A DNA stretch of 62,360 bases from Candidatus Dactylopiibacterium sp. (GCA_031119555.1 JAVHXQ010000015.1:1-62360), one strand, 5' to 3'. Shown: positions 15,791 through 27,619, counted from the stretch's first letter. Program-made: numbers and translations. Notes: generated by a model not told the origin, from the sequence alone.

Positions 15791-17152
15791 ATGACACACG
15801 ACAACAAGAGAGAAGGTTTTTCGAGCAGCTTCGGCGTGCTCGTGGCCACACTGGGCTCGGCCGTCGGGCTGGGCAACATCTGGAAGTTTCCGGCGCTGAC
15901 GGGCGCCAACGGCGGGGCGAGTTTCCTCGCCGTCTATCTGCTGGCGACGCTCGCCGTGGGCCTGCCGGTGATGATCGCCGAGATCGCGCTGGGGCGCTCG
16001 GCGCGCGCCAACGCGGTCAGCACCTTCGAGCGGCTCGCTTCGGGCGGCGGAGGGTTCTGGCAGATCATCGGCTGGATGAGCTTTGCCTCGGCCCTTCTCA
16101 TCATGGCGTTCTACAGCGAGGTGGCGGGCTGGGTGTATGCCTACGTGTTCAAGGCGGCGAGCGGCGCGCTCGCGAGCACCAGTCCCGAGGTGGCGAGCCG
16201 CACCTTCGGCGCGCTGGTCACGGACCCCGTGCAATCGCTGATCTGGCAGTGGGTGGTGCTCGCGATCTGTGGCACCATCATCGCGATGGGGGTGACGCGC
16301 GGGATCGAGGCCGTGACGCGCAAGCTCATGCCGCTGCTGTTCATCCTGCTCATCGTGCTGTGCATCCGCAGCCTCACGCTGCCGGGCGCGATCGATGGCC
16401 TGGTCTTCCTGTTCAAGCCCGATTTCTCGCTGATCACGCCCGACGTGGTGCTGGTGGCGCTCGGGCTGGCGTTCTTCAAGCTCTCGATCGGCATGGGCTG
16501 CATGCTGACCTACGGCAGCTACTTCCGCGCCGACCAGAACATTCCCTCGACCGCGTTGCGCGTGATGCTGGCCGATCTGAGCGTGTCGCTGCTGGCGGGT
16601 ATCGCGATCTTCCCGGCGGTGTTCGCCTTCGGTTTCGAGCCGGCCGCCGGCCCTTCGCTGGTCTTCATGACGATTCCGGCCGTGTTCACGAGCATGCCCG
16701 GCGGCACGCTTTTCATGACGCTCTTCTTCGTGCTGACCGCGGTGGCCAGCGTGGGGGCGATCCTGTCGCTGCTCGAGGTGCCGATGGCGATCTTCTCCGA
16801 GCGGCTCGGCGTGTCGCGCCGCCAGACGGCCGTCGCGCTGGTGCTCTCGATCGCGCTGGTCGGTGCGCCGGCCGCGCTCTCGAACAGCAGCATGGCGGCG
16901 TTCAAGCCCTTCGGCATGACGGTCTTCGATCTCTACGATTTCGTGACGTCCAACCTGCTGCTGCCGCTCGGCGGCATCCTGATCTGCCTTTTCGTGGCCT
17001 GGAACTGGGGCCTGCCGCGTCTGCTCGCGCAGATCTCCAACGACGGCGCGCTGCCCAACGCGATCATCGCGCGCGCGGTGTTCCGCCTCGTGCAGTGGGT
17101 GGCGCCGGTGCTCATCGCCATCGTGCTGCTGCATGGCCTGAAGGTGTTCTGA
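15791..17152 (+). CDS. Sodium-dependent transporter (neurotransmitter:sodium symporter family)
   Basis: The 453-residue product is an NSS/SNF-family symporter with the LeuT fold and 11-12 membrane helices. The sodium and substrate site of helix 1 is visible as LGSAVGLGNIWKFP near residues 21-34. Later segments include FFKLSIGMGCMLTYGSYF (helix 6 region) and SILSLLEVP-like residues. Bacterial members import amino acids such as tyrosine, tryptophan or leucine with sodium; the substrate here is unknown. It is transcribed alone, behind a palindrome that overlaps a -35-like motif. An intrinsic terminator of the opposing gene lies just downstream. Confidence 0.88.
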   Translation: MTHDNKREGFSSSFGVLVATLGSAVGLGNIWKFPALTGANGGASFLAVYLLATLAVGLPVMIAEIALGRSARANAVSTFERLASGGGGFWQIIGWMSFASALLIMAFYSEVAGWVYAYVFKAASGALASTSPEVASRTFGALVTDPVQSLIWQWVVLAICGTIIAMGVTRGIEAVTRKLMPLLFILLIVLCIRSLTLPGAIDGLVFLFKPDFSLITPDVVLVALGLAFFKLSIGMGCMLTYGSYFRADQNIPSTALRVMLADLSVSLLAGIAIFPAVFAFGFEPAAGPSLVFMTIPAVFTSMPGGTLFMTLFFVLTAVASVGAILSLLEVPMAIFSERLGVSRRQTAVALVLSIALVGAPAALSNSSMAAFKPFGMTVFDLYDFVTSNLLLPLGGILICLFVAWNWGLPRLLAQISNDGALPNAIIARAVFRLVQWVAPVLIAIVLLHGLKVF

Positions 17153-17167
17153 GGCGGCGTCGCAACG

Positions 17168-17195
17168 AAAAAAGGCCGGCTTGGCGGCCGGCCTT
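17168..17195 (-). terminator. Intrinsic terminator after the DUF1015 gene
   Basis: AAGGCCGGC (17172-17180) pairs with GCCGGCCTT (17187-17195). On the minus strand the stem is followed by six T residues. It ends the aroG-DUF1015 transcript and may also stop the facing symporter transcript weakly. Confidence 0.85.
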
Positions 17196-17215
17196 GCGGG
17201 AGGCGCGGGAGCGCC

Positions 17216-18454
17216 TCAGTCGAGCACGTGCGAAGCCATGCCGTCGGCAAGCTTGGGCTCGAACCAGGTGGACTTCGGCGGCATGATCTGGCCGGCATCG
17301 GCAACCGACATGAGGTCGTCCATCGTGGTGGCGAACATCGCGAAGGCCACGGCCATCTCGCCGGAGTTCACTCGCTTCTCGAGTTCCGGCAAGCCACGGA
17401 TGCCGCCCACGAAATCGATGCGCTTGTCGCGACGCAGGTCGGCGATGCCCAGCAGCGGCGTGAGGACGTGCGTGGTCAGCAGGCTCACGTCGAGCCGTTC
17501 GACCGGATCGGCCGGCACCAGCTCGCGCTTGACCTCGAGGCGGTACCACTGGCCGGCGAGATACATGCCGACCTCGCCGTGCGTCGCGGGCTTCACGGGA
17601 GTGGCCGACGGCGTCACGCGGTAGGCCGCGCCGATGCGCTCGACGAGGGATTCGGGCGTGAGGCCGTTGAGGTCGGCGACGACACGGTTGTAGTCCATGA
17701 TCCGCAGCGCGTGCGCGGGGAAGATCACCGACAGGAAATAGTTGTAGCTTTCGTCGCCCGTGTGATGCGGATTGGCCGAGCGGCGCGCGGCCGCCACGCG
17801 CGAGGCCGCGGCGGAGCGGTGGTGCCCATCGGCGATGTAGAGCGCGGGCAGGGCGTCGAAATGGCGCGTGATCTGATCCACGCTGGCGGCGTCGCGCACG
17901 ACCCACAGCGTGTGACGGATGCCGTCGTCGGCCTGCGCATCGGCATCGGGCACGCCCGCCACGGTGGCGGCAAGCACCGCGTCGAGCGCGGGCGCGTCGG
18001 GATAGGCGAGGAACACCGGGCCGGTCTGGGCGTTGAGCGCCTCGATCTGGCGCACGCGGTCGTCTTCCTTGTCGGGGCGCGTGAATTCGTGGCGCTTGAT
18101 GCGGCCGTTGTCGTACTCCACGACGGAGGCCGAGGCGACGATGCCGGTCTGCACATGGCTGCCCATGATGATGCGATAGACGTAATAGCACGGTGTGTCG
18201 TCGCGCGTGATGACGCCGGCGTCGAGCATCTTCTCGAGGTTCTCGGCGGCTTTTGCATACACGGCGGGGGAATACACGTCGGTGCCGGCGGGCAGATCGA
18301 TCTCGGGCTTGGAAATGTGCAGGAAGCTCCAGGGCTTGCCGGCGGCGCGCTCCAGGGCTTCGGCCGAGGAAAGCACGTCGTAGGGCGGAGCGATGATTTC
18401 GGCCGCGCGGCCCGTGGCCGGGCGCAAGGCCTTGAAGGGGGTGACCAGGTGCAT
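17216..18454 (-). CDS. DUF1015 family protein
   Basis: A 412-residue soluble protein of the DUF1015 family. Characteristic segments are the start MHLVTPFKALRP, IIAPPYDVLSSAEA near residue 22, YYVYRI, and the conserved YIADGHHRSAAA around residue 200. Members are widespread next to amino acid biosynthesis genes (serA/serC in some bacteria) but have no established reaction. Here it follows aroG by 10 bases and should be cotranscribed with it. The ATG at 18454 is preceded by AAGGA. A metabolic or regulatory link to aromatic amino acid supply is inferred only from this position. Confidence 0.85.
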   Translation of the reverse strand: MHLVTPFKALRPATGRAAEIIAPPYDVLSSAEALERAAGKPWSFLHISKPEIDLPAGTDVYSPAVYAKAAENLEKMLDAGVITRDDTPCYYVYRIIMGSHVQTGIVASASVVEYDNGRIKRHEFTRPDKEDDRVRQIEALNAQTGPVFLAYPDAPALDAVLAATVAGVPDADAQADDGIRHTLWVVRDAASVDQITRHFDALPALYIADGHHRSAAASRVAAARRSANPHHTGDESYNYFLSVIFPAHALRIMDYNRVVADLNGLTPESLVERIGAAYRVTPSATPVKPATHGEVGMYLAGQWYRLEVKRELVPADPVERLDVSLLTTHVLTPLLGIADLRRDKRIDFVGGIRGLPELEKRVNSGEMAVAFAMFATTMDDLMSVADAGQIMPPKSTWFEPKLADGMASHVLD

Positions 18455-18464
18455 GCGGAGTCCT

Positions 18465-19565
18465 TTATGCGAGGGGAATCGGATTCTGTTGCCCGGCGCG
18501 TCGCTTGGCAATGGTTTCGCGCAAGGCTTCGCGCGCTTCGCGCAGCATCAGGGCCGTCGTTTCCCAGCCGATGCAGCCATCGGTGACCGAACAGCCGTAG
18601 CGAAGCTCGGCGGGATCGGCGGGGATGGGCTGGTTGCCGGCTTCGATGAAGCTTTCGATCATGACGCCGATGATGGAGCGGTTGCCCGCGCGGATCTGTC
18701 CCACCACGTCGCGCATCACGAGCGGTTGCAGCTCCGGCTTCTTCCACGAGTTGGCGTGCGAGCAGTCGATCACGAGGTTGGCGGGCAGCCTGGCCTTGGT
18801 CAGCGCCTGCTCGGCGAGCGAGACGGACACGGTGTCGTAATTCGGGCGTCCGCCGCCGCCGCGCAGCACGACATGGCTGTAGCGATTGCCACGGGTGCGC
18901 ACGATACAGGTCTCGCCGCGCTCGTTCACGCCAAGGAAGCTGTGCGCCTGCGAGGCCGACAGGCAACCGTTCACGGCGGCATCCAGCGAGCCGTCCGTGC
19001 CGTTCTTGAAGCCCACCGGCGACGAGAGGCCCGACGCGATCTCGCGGTGTGTCTGCGATTCGGTGGTACGGGCGCCGATGGCGGCCCAGGCAAGAAGATC
19101 ACCGTAGTACTGCGGCGCGATCGGGTCCAGCGTCTCGGAGGCGGCGGGCAGGCCCAGCGCCACCACGTCGAGCAGGAACTGGCGGCCCCGGCGCATGCCT
19201 TCCTCGATGCGGAAGGAATCGTCCATGTAAGGGTCGTTGATGAAGCCCTTCCAGCCGACCGTGGTACGCGGCTTCTCGAAATAGACGCGCATCACCACGT
19301 AGAACGTGTCGGCGACTTCGTCCGCGAGCGCCTTGAGGCGGCGCGCGTAATCGAGACCCGCGACGGGGTCGTGGATGGAGCACGGCCCGACGATCACCAT
19401 GGGGCGCGGGTCCTTGCGGTCGAGAATGGCCTTGATCGTGTCGCGGCCGGCTTCGACGTGGGCGGCGAGGGTGTCGGTGAGCGGGCGCTCGGCCTTGATC
19501 TCGCCGGGGGAGGGCATCGCATCGAAGGCGATGACGTTGAGGTTTTCGGTGGAAGCGTGGGACAT
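18465..19565 (-). CDS. aroG: 3-deoxy-7-phosphoheptulonate synthase (class I)
   Basis: DAHP synthase of 366 residues, class I (AroFGH type), joining phosphoenolpyruvate and erythrose 4-phosphate at the entry of the shikimate pathway. Diagnostic stretches are VGPCSIHDP, RVYFEKPRTTVGWKG, the SPVGFKNGTDG and CIVRTRGN regions and DCSHANSWK. The Phe, Tyr or Trp sensitivity of the isozyme cannot be assigned safely. The ATG at 19565 gives MSHASTENLN. A bidirectional terminator-like hairpin sits only 26 bases upstream, so the transcript either starts very close to the gene or reads through that hairpin. The DUF1015 gene follows in the same operon. Confidence 0.93.
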   Translation of the reverse strand: MSHASTENLNVIAFDAMPSPGEIKAERPLTDTLAAHVEAGRDTIKAILDRKDPRPMVIVGPCSIHDPVAGLDYARRLKALADEVADTFYVVMRVYFEKPRTTVGWKGFINDPYMDDSFRIEEGMRRGRQFLLDVVALGLPAASETLDPIAPQYYGDLLAWAAIGARTTESQTHREIASGLSSPVGFKNGTDGSLDAAVNGCLSASQAHSFLGVNERGETCIVRTRGNRYSHVVLRGGGGRPNYDTVSVSLAEQALTKARLPANLVIDCSHANSWKKPELQPLVMRDVVGQIRAGNRSIIGVMIESFIEAGNQPIPADPAELRYGCSVTDGCIGWETTALMLREAREALRETIAKRRAGQQNPIPLA

Positions 19566-19590
19566 GGGGAAGTCTCTTCGGGCAGAAATA

Positions 19591-19618
19591 AAAAAAGCCC
19601 GCGCGGGCGGGCTTTTTT
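19591..19618. terminator. Bidirectional terminator between rpmG and aroG
   Basis: AAAAAAGCCCGC (19591-19602) pairs with GCGGGCTTTTTT (19607-19618), giving a GC stem flanked by A and T runs on both strands. It should end the rpmB-rpmG transcript. Because it lies 26 bases before the aroG start it may also act in the aroG leader. Confidence 0.88.
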
Positions 19619-19676
19619 CTTTGCAGCAGGTCGGAACCAGCCAGTATGCGAGGTGCGGGCCGCGCCGCACGCGTGC

Positions 19677-19844
19677 TTACTTCAGCTTGGTTTCCTTATA
19701 GACGACGTGCTTGCGAACGACCGGATCGTACTTGGTGAATTCAAGCTTTTCCGGGGTGGTGCGCTTGTTCTTGTTCGTGGTGTAGAAGTGGCCGGTACCC
19801 GCAGTGGATTCCAGCTTGATCTTTTCGCGACCGCCTTTGGCCAT
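19677..19844 (-). CDS. rpmG: 50S ribosomal protein L33
   Basis: The 55-residue basic protein [12 protein letters not shown]... ending [18 protein letters not shown] is ribosomal protein L33. It lacks the CxxC zinc pairs of the C+ form, so it is the zinc-independent type. It is 35 bases downstream of rpmB in the conserved rpmB-rpmG operon. The intrinsic terminator about 60 bases after its stop closes the operon. Confidence 0.97.
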   Translation of the reverse strand: MAKGGREKIKLESTAGTGHFYTTNKNKRTTPEKLEFTKYDPVVRKHVVYKETKLK

Positions 19845-19879
19845 GATGTATCTCCGCTATGTATTCGGTTGGGTCGGGA

Positions 19880-20116
19880 TCAGATCTTCTCGCCGAGAGC
19901 ACGCAGCTCGGCGATGACGACTTCGATACCCTTCTTGTCGATGGTACGCAGGCCGGCGTTCGAAACGCGCAGGCTGACCCAGCGGTTTTCGGCTTCGACC
20001 CAGAAACGGCGGTTCTGCAGGTTCGGCAGGAAACGACGCTTGGTCTTGATATTGGAGTGGGAAACGTTGTTCCCGACCATCGGGCCCTTGCCCGTGACTT
20101 GACACACTCGAGACAT
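19880..20116 (-). CDS. rpmB: 50S ribosomal protein L28
   Basis: The 78-residue protein starts [20 protein letters not shown] and contains [15 protein letters not shown], the standard L28 signature, with the length usual for proteobacteria. It is the first gene of the rpmB-rpmG operon and has a near-consensus promoter upstream on the same strand. Confidence 0.97.
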   Translation of the reverse strand: MSRVCQVTGKGPMVGNNVSHSNIKTKRRFLPNLQNRRFWVEAENRWVSLRVSNAGLRTIDKKGIEVVIAELRALGEKI

Positions 20117-20151
20117 ATCTCGCTCCGGTAACTGGTTCCGTAAAGCACGCG

Positions 20152-20181
20152 ATTATAGCCTGAATATCAGGCGGCGCTCAA
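20152..20181 (-). promoter_or_regulatory. Sigma-70 promoter of rpmB-rpmG
   Basis: On the minus strand a perfect TATAAT (plus coordinates 20152-20157) follows TTGAGC (20176-20181) with an 18-base spacer. It lies about 36 bases upstream of the rpmB start and is the best sigma-70 match in the window, as expected for ribosomal protein genes. Confidence 0.72.
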
Positions 20182-20205
20182 GCCGACGTGCAGGAAAGCT
20201 GGCGA

Positions 20206-20883
20206 CTATAGCAGACCGCGCTCGGCGAAGGAAAGGGGCGGCTGCGTTCCGGCCACGATGAAGTGGTCGAGCACGCGCACGTCCACGAGCGCGAGCGCCT
20301 GCTTGAGGGCACGCGTGAGCGCTTCGTCGGCGTGACTGGGTTCGCGCGCGCCGGAGGGGTGGTTGTGCGCGAGGATCACGGCGGCGGCATTGTGGGTGAG
20401 CGCGAGTTTGACGACTTCGCGCGGATATACCGCCGTCTGCGTGAGCGTGCCGCGAAAGAGTTCGCGCGCCTCGATGAGCCGGTTCTGCGCGTCGAGCAGG
20501 AGGATCATGAAGACTTCGTGCGGCAGGTGCGAGAGCTTCAGGCGCAGCCAGTCGCGGACTTCGCCCGGCGAGCCCAGCAGGTCGCTCCGGCGCAGGCTTT
20601 CTTCGAGCGCGCGGCGCGACATCTCGAAGACCGCCTGCAACTGCGCGTACTTTGCCGCGCCCATGCCCGGGAAGCCGGCGAGATCGGCGAGCGAAGTCGA
20701 GAACAGTCGCGCGAGGCTGCCGTAGTGCGCGATGAGGTCGCGGGCGAGATCGACCGCACTTTTGCCGCGCACGCCCACGCGCAGGAAGATGGCGAGCAGT
20801 TCCGCGTCGGACAGCGCGGTGGCGCCGCGGCTGAGGAGTCGTTCGCGCGGACGTTCCGATTCGGGCCAGTCGGTGATTGCCAT
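20206..20883 (-). CDS. radC: RadC family JAMM protein
   Basis: A 225-residue RadC protein. The N-terminal helix-hairpin-helix part has [17 protein letters not shown]. The C-terminal JAB/MPN domain holds the metal-binding HNHPSG motif followed by an aspartate eight residues later (SHADEAL). The glutamate ligand is expected in the LFRGT region. RadC was once linked to DNA repair; its function is unresolved. Its place between rpmB and the divergent coaBC gene is a conserved proteobacterial arrangement. The ATG at 20883 ([17 protein letters not shown]) is the normal family start. Confidence 0.92.
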   Translation of the reverse strand: MAITDWPESERPRERLLSRGATALSDAELLAIFLRVGVRGKSAVDLARDLIAHYGSLARLFSTSLADLAGFPGMGAAKYAQLQAVFEMSRRALEESLRRSDLLGSPGEVRDWLRLKLSHLPHEVFMILLLDAQNRLIEARELFRGTLTQTAVYPREVVKLALTHNAAAVILAHNHPSGAREPSHADEALTRALKQALALVDVRVLDHFIVAGTQPPLSFAERGLL

Positions 20884-20969
20884 GGGCGCGCCTTGCGCAC
20901 GAGCCTGCGTGAAGGAAAGGGATGACGCGCTAGAATCGGACTCCATTTTCTCATTCGCGGGCCGTGGCC

Positions 20970-22160
20970 ATGACTGAACTTGCGGGCAAGACCATCGTGC
21001 TGGGCGTCTGCGGAGGCATTGCCGCCTACAAGGCCGCCGAGCTCACGCGTCTGTTCGTGAAGGCGGGCGCGACGGTGCATGTCGTCATGACGCAGAACGG
21101 CGCGCGCTTCGTCACGCCGACCACCTTCCAGGCGCTGTCCGGCCACCCCGTGTGGGTCGATGCCTGGGACGACCGGCGCGCCAACAGCATGAGTCATATC
21201 GATCTCACGCGCTCGGCGGACGCGCTGCTGATCGCTCCGGCCACCGCGAACACGCTCGCCAAGCTGGCTCAGGGGCTGGCCGACGATCTGCTCTCCACGC
21301 TGGCGCTGGCGCGTGATTGCCCGCTGCTCGTGGCGCCGGCCATGAACCGCCAGATGTGGAGCAACGCGGCCACGCAGCGCAACGTGGCGCAGTTGCGCGC
21401 CGACGGGGTGGAGATCATCGGCCCGGACGCGGGCGAGCAGGCCTGCGGCGAGGTGGGCGACGGACGCATGAGCGAGCCGGCCGCGATCTTCGAAGCGCTC
21501 GCGGCCTTCCTGCAGCCCAAGCCGCTGGCGGGGCGGCGCGTGCTGATGACGGCCGGGCCCACTTACGAGCCGCTCGATCCGGTGCGCGGCATCACCAACA
21601 CGTCGTCCGGCAAGATGGGTTATGCGCTTGCGCGCGCGCTTGCCCGCGCGGGGGCCGAAGTGGCGCTCGTGAGCGGGCCGGTCGCGCTCGCCACGCCGCT
21701 GGGCGTTGCGCGCATCGACGTCCAGACGGCCGCGCAGATGCATCAGGCGGTGATGCAGCGTGTGGGGCGCGTCGACATTTTCATCGGGGTCGCGGCCGTG
21801 GCCGATTACCGCCCGCTCGAAGTGTCGGCGGACAAGATCAAGAAGAGCGGCGAAGCGCCGGTGATCCGGCTCGAACGCAATCCGGACATCCTCGCGGACG
21901 TGGCCTCGCTGCCCGCCGCGCCGTTCTGCGTGGGTTTCGCGGCGGAGAGCCGGGACCTCGAGCACTACGCGCGCGGCAAGCTCGAATCCAAGCGGCTGGG
22001 GCTCGTCGTCGGCAATCTCGTGCAGGACGGCATGGGCGGCGACACCAACCAGGTCGTGCTCTTCGATGCCGCCGGGGCGCACCCGCTGCCGCGCGCCGAC
22101 AAGCACGCCGTGGCGGCCGGTATCGTGACGCATCTCGTTGCGCTGCTTGCAGCGCGCTAG
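20970..22160 (+). CDS. coaBC: Phosphopantothenoylcysteine decarboxylase/synthase
   Basis: Bifunctional Dfp/CoaBC protein of 396 residues in coenzyme A biosynthesis. The N-terminal CoaC flavoprotein half begins [19 protein letters not shown]. It carries [21 protein letters not shown], the PAMNRQMW motif and the catalytic cysteine in [13 protein letters not shown]. The C-terminal CoaB half holds [20 protein letters not shown] and the KIKK motif near ADKIKKS. A GTG two codons earlier (20964) is an alternative start. The gene is divergent from radC, with a TAGAAT -10-like element at 20931, and is followed closely by a tautomerase gene and dut. Confidence 0.95.
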   Translation: MTELAGKTIVLGVCGGIAAYKAAELTRLFVKAGATVHVVMTQNGARFVTPTTFQALSGHPVWVDAWDDRRANSMSHIDLTRSADALLIAPATANTLAKLAQGLADDLLSTLALARDCPLLVAPAMNRQMWSNAATQRNVAQLRADGVEIIGPDAGEQACGEVGDGRMSEPAAIFEALAAFLQPKPLAGRRVLMTAGPTYEPLDPVRGITNTSSGKMGYALARALARAGAEVALVSGPVALATPLGVARIDVQTAAQMHQAVMQRVGRVDIFIGVAAVADYRPLEVSADKIKKSGEAPVIRLERNPDILADVASLPAAPFCVGFAAESRDLEHYARGKLESKRLGLVVGNLVQDGMGGDTNQVVLFDAAGAHPLPRADKHAVAAGIVTHLVALLAAR

Positions 22161-22169
22161 GAGACCGGC

Positions 22170-22562
22170 ATGCCCGTGGTGCATATCGAAATCCGCCGTG
22201 CCTGCCCACCCGCCGAGGAGCGGGCGCTCATGGCGGCGGTGCATGAGGCGCTGGTCGCGAGCCTGCAGATTCCCGCGCACGACCGCATCGTGCGGCTCAG
22301 CGTGCATCCGCCGGAGCGCTTTGCCTGCCCCGCCAACGTGACGCAGCCCGACCGCTTCACGCTGATCGGCATCGACCTGTTCGCGGGCCGTTCGCTGGCT
22401 GCCAAGCGCCGCTTGTATGCCGAGCTTGCCCGCCGGCTCGGCGAGCTGGGCATTCCGGCCGACCACCTGCTCATCCGCCTGCGCGAAATCCCGCGTGAAG
22501 ACTGGGGCGCGAACGGCGTGTGCGCCGCCGACGTCGATCCGGGCTTCAGGATAGACGTCTGA
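22170..22562 (+). CDS. Tautomerase family protein
   Basis: A 130-residue protein starting [10 protein letters not shown]. After methionine removal Pro1 would be exposed, the catalytic base of the tautomerase superfamily (4-oxalocrotonate tautomerase, MSAD and relatives). It is about twice the length of the minimal subunit and carries [27 protein letters not shown] elements of the longer forms (seen as [15 protein letters not shown]). The substrate is unknown. It starts 9 bases after coaBC and precedes dut by 31 bases, so it is likely cotranscribed with both, an unusual insertion in the usual coaBC-dut pair. Confidence 0.75.
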   Translation: MPVVHIEIRRACPPAEERALMAAVHEALVASLQIPAHDRIVRLSVHPPERFACPANVTQPDRFTLIGIDLFAGRSLAAKRRLYAELARRLGELGIPADHLLIRLREIPREDWGANGVCAADVDPGFRIDV

Positions 22563-22593
22563 ACCTTTTTCCTTACCTCACAGATTGGCTCTC

Positions 22594-23043
22594 ATGCATC
22601 AGCTCGACATCCAGATTCTCGACGCACGTCTGCGCGACAACCTTCCCCAGTACGGCACGCCCGGTGCGGCCGGCCTCGACCTGCGCGCCTGCCTCGACGC
22701 TCCGCTCACGCTTGCGCCTGGCGACACGCAACTGATCCCCACCGGCATGGCGATCCACCTGGAAGACCCCCGGCTCGCCGCGCTGATCCTGCCGCGCTCG
22801 GGGCTGGGCCACAAGCACGGCATCGTGATGGGCAACCTCGTCGGCCTGATCGATTCCGACTATCAGGGGCAACTTTTCGTTTCCACCTGGAACCGCGGCA
22901 AGGAGGCATTCACGATCCAGCCCATGGACCGCATCGCGCAACTGGTGGTGGTGCCCGTCGTGCAGGTGGCGCTGAACGTGGTGGAGGATTTCTCGGCCAG
23001 CGCGCGTGGCGCGGGCGGATTCGGGAGTACCGGACGGCAGTGA
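22594..23043 (+). CDS. dut: dUTP diphosphatase
   Basis: Trimeric dUTPase of 149 residues, hydrolysing dUTP to dUMP and pyrophosphate. The five conserved motifs are seen in order: [41 protein letters not shown] and the C-terminal GGFGSTG that closes over the active site. The ATG at 22594 gives [10 protein letters not shown], the normal start. A bidirectional terminator follows. Confidence 0.96.
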   Translation: MHQLDIQILDARLRDNLPQYGTPGAAGLDLRACLDAPLTLAPGDTQLIPTGMAIHLEDPRLAALILPRSGLGHKHGIVMGNLVGLIDSDYQGQLFVSTWNRGKEAFTIQPMDRIAQLVVVPVVQVALNVVEDFSASARGAGGFGSTGRQ

Positions 23044-23084
23044 CGCGTCGCTGCGGGCATCGCATTGCGCGGGCCCCCGGCATG

Positions 23085-23114
23085 AAAAAGCCCCGGGCAC
23101 GCCCGGGGCTTTTT
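23085..23114. terminator. Bidirectional terminator between dut and icd
   Basis: AAAAAGCCCCGGGC (23085-23098) pairs with GCCCGGGGCTTTTT (23101-23114), giving T runs on both strands. It serves the convergent dut and icd genes. Confidence 0.92.
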
Positions 23115-23130
23115 CTTTGCGCGCGCCGGT

Positions 23131-25350
<2,220 letters not shown>

Positions 25351-25551
25351 GATTGTCTTTCGGGGCTCTCGGGCGGGTGCGGCATGGGCGCCGCGGGCGG
25401 AGCGTCAGTATATCCCGTCCGGCGCGCGTTGCCCCCGGCGGCGCCCGCACGCTGGCGCACGGGCGGCATGAGGGCAGGGCCTGCTTTTTCTTGCCGGGCA
25501 AAGTCGCGATAATCGCGGACGGACGCACTTCAACCCCGAAGCGGAGACAAC

Positions 25552-26940
25552 ATGCTGCAGTACGACGTCATTGTGGTGGGCTCCGGCCCCGGCGGCGAAG
25601 GCGCCGCGATGAAATGCGCCAAGGCGGGTCGGCGCGTGGCGGTAATCGAAGCCTATGGCCAGGTCGGCGGCGGCTGCACGCACTGGGGCACGATTCCTTC
25701 CAAGGCGCTGCGGCAGGTCATCTCCAGCCTGCGTGAGATCCGCGAGAGCCCGCAGTTCCACGAAGCGGCGGAAGGCCGCGCGAGCTTTCCTTCGCTGCTG
25801 CGCACGGCCGAAGGCGTGATCCGGCGGCAGGTCACCATGCGGCAGGATTTCTACGACCGTAACGGGGTGGAGGTGATCCACGGCCGCGCGCGTTTCGTCG
25901 ATGCGAACACGATGGAGGTCGCGCTCTCCAACGGAGGACGCGAGCGCTTTCAGGCCACGCAGTTCGTGATTGCCACGGGCTCGCGCCCCTATCACCCGCC
26001 CGAAGTCGATTTCTCGCATCCGCGCATCCACGACTCGGACAGCATCCTGTCGCTGACCGACACGCCCGAATCCATCACCATCTACGGCGCGGGGGTGATC
26101 GGGTGCGAGTACGCATCCATCTTCCGCAACCTCGGCTGCAAGGTGAATCTCATCAACACGCGGGACCGCCTGCTGTCCTTCCTCGACGACGAGATCGTCG
26201 ACGCGCTGGCCTATCACCTGCGCGAGCAGGGCGTGCTGGTGCGCCACAACGAGGAGTCCGCGCGCGTGCAGGGCGAGGATGGCGCGGTGGTCATGGAGCT
26301 CAAGTCGAACAAGCGCATCAAGACCGATTACCTGCTGTGGGCCAATGGTCGCCAGGGCAATACCGACGACATGGGGCTCGAGGCGCTGGGCATCGAGCCC
26401 GACAAGCGCGGCGCGATCAAGGTCAATGAGAACTACCAGACCGCCGTGCCCCACATCTATGCCGTGGGCGACGTGATCGGGTGGCCCAGCCTTGCTTCGG
26501 CGGCTTACGACCAGGGGCGCCACGCGGCGGCCCACCTCGTGGATGGCAACTATCAGTCCGAACTCGCGCGCGACATTCCGACGGGCATCTACACGTTGCC
26601 CGAGATCAGCTCGCTGGGGCGGACCGAACGCGAGCTGACCGAGGCGCGCGTTCCCTACGAAGTGGGGCACAGCCTGTTCCGCAGCCTGGCCCGTGCGCAG
26701 ATCACGGGGCAGACCACCGGGATGCTGAAGATCCTCTTCCACCGCGAAACGCTGGAAGTGCTGGGCATCCACTGCTTCGGCGCGCAGGCGTCGGAAATCA
26801 TCCACATCGGCCAGGCCATCATGCTGCAGCCCGCGCCGCACAACACGATCCGCTACTTCGTGAACACCACCTTCAACTACCCCACGATGGCGGAGGCGTA
26901 TCGCGTGGCCGCGCTCAACGGGCTCAACCGGCTCGACTGA
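25552..26940 (+). CDS. sthA: Soluble pyridine nucleotide transhydrogenase
   Basis: A 462-residue FAD flavoprotein of the disulfide reductase family that equilibrates NADPH and NAD+. The FAD-binding [17 protein letters not shown] is near residue 8. The redox site reads [17 protein letters not shown], with only one cysteine of the usual pair, which is typical of SthA and excludes dihydrolipoamide dehydrogenase. The NAD(P) site [15 protein letters not shown] and the C-terminal dimerisation domain are intact. GATAAT at 25508-25513 may be its -10. It is divergent from the NADPH-producing icd, so both ends of a NADPH balance are encoded side by side. Confidence 0.93.
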   Translation: MLQYDVIVVGSGPGGEGAAMKCAKAGRRVAVIEAYGQVGGGCTHWGTIPSKALRQVISSLREIRESPQFHEAAEGRASFPSLLRTAEGVIRRQVTMRQDFYDRNGVEVIHGRARFVDANTMEVALSNGGRERFQATQFVIATGSRPYHPPEVDFSHPRIHDSDSILSLTDTPESITIYGAGVIGCEYASIFRNLGCKVNLINTRDRLLSFLDDEIVDALAYHLREQGVLVRHNEESARVQGEDGAVVMELKSNKRIKTDYLLWANGRQGNTDDMGLEALGIEPDKRGAIKVNENYQTAVPHIYAVGDVIGWPSLASAAYDQGRHAAAHLVDGNYQSELARDIPTGIYTLPEISSLGRTERELTEARVPYEVGHSLFRSLARAQITGQTTGMLKILFHRETLEVLGIHCFGAQASEIIHIGQAIMLQPAPHNTIRYFVNTTFNYPTMAEAYRVAALNGLNRLD

Positions 26941-26972
26941 CGCCCCCGGTGGCGGTGGCCTGCCCATAGGTA

Positions 26973-26995
26973 CAAGCCCTTGTCGCGAGGGCTTG
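26973..26995 (+). other. Stem-loop after sthA
   Basis: CAAGCCCT (26973-26980) pairs perfectly with AGGGCTTG (26988-26995) around 7 bases, 32 bases after the sthA stop. No T-tract follows, so it may be a factor-dependent terminator or an mRNA-stabilising hairpin. Confidence 0.45.
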
Positions 26996-27037
26996 ACCGG
27001 TATCCCATGATGGATAAGCGTGACCCGGGAGGCGGCC

Positions 27038-27619
27038 ATGGATGTGCAATTCACCCGACAGTGGCTGGAAGCCTCGCTTTTCCGGCTGGTCGGTTTCAAC
27101 CGGCGTTCCGCCGCGATCTACCAGCGCCTGCTGAGCCAGCGGCGCTGCGCATCCTGCGCGCGCAACTACGCCGCCATCGCGATGCGCAGCCGGCGGTATG
27201 CCGAAGCCGAAACCGCGCTGCTCAAACTGCTCGAATGGGAGCCCGCCGATGCCTTGGGCTGGCATGAGCTCGGGCGCGCGCGCCTGCGCCTGGGGCTGGC
27301 CCGGCCCGCGGCCCATGCGCTGCGCCATGCGGTCCAGCTCAATCCCGAACTCGACGACGCCTGGCTCGATCTGGGGCAGGCGCATCTGATCGCGCACGAA
27401 TACGCCTACGCGATCGCGCCGCTGCGCCGCGCGCATGCGCTGGCGCCGCTGAGCCCGCTGCCGCTGTATCTCATCGGGCTCTGCCAGCATCACTGCGGCA
27501 ACGAGGCGGCCCTGCGCGACATGATCGCGCGCGTGGCCGAGATCGACCCCCAGCGCGCCGATCTGCTGGTGGCTGAGACGCGCCCCGGCGCGGGCCGGAT
27601 CGAGCGCGTGCTGTTTTAG
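27038..27619 (+). CDS. Tetratricopeptide repeat protein
   Basis: A 193-residue protein made largely of TPR-like helix pairs (for example RNYAAIAMRSRRYAEAETAL, LGWHELGRARLRLGLARPAA, DAWLDLGQAHLIAHEYAYA). TPR proteins act as protein-binding scaffolds. No signal peptide or catalytic domain is visible. The ATG at 27038 is preceded by GGGAGG. Its stop codon overlaps the stop of the convergent ppk gene. Its partner is unknown. Confidence 0.7.
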   Translation: MDVQFTRQWLEASLFRLVGFNRRSAAIYQRLLSQRRCASCARNYAAIAMRSRRYAEAETALLKLLEWEPADALGWHELGRARLRLGLARPAAHALRHAVQLNPELDDAWLDLGQAHLIAHEYAYAIAPLRRAHALAPLSPLPLYLIGLCQHHCGNEAALRDMIARVAEIDPQRADLLVAETRPGAGRIERVLF

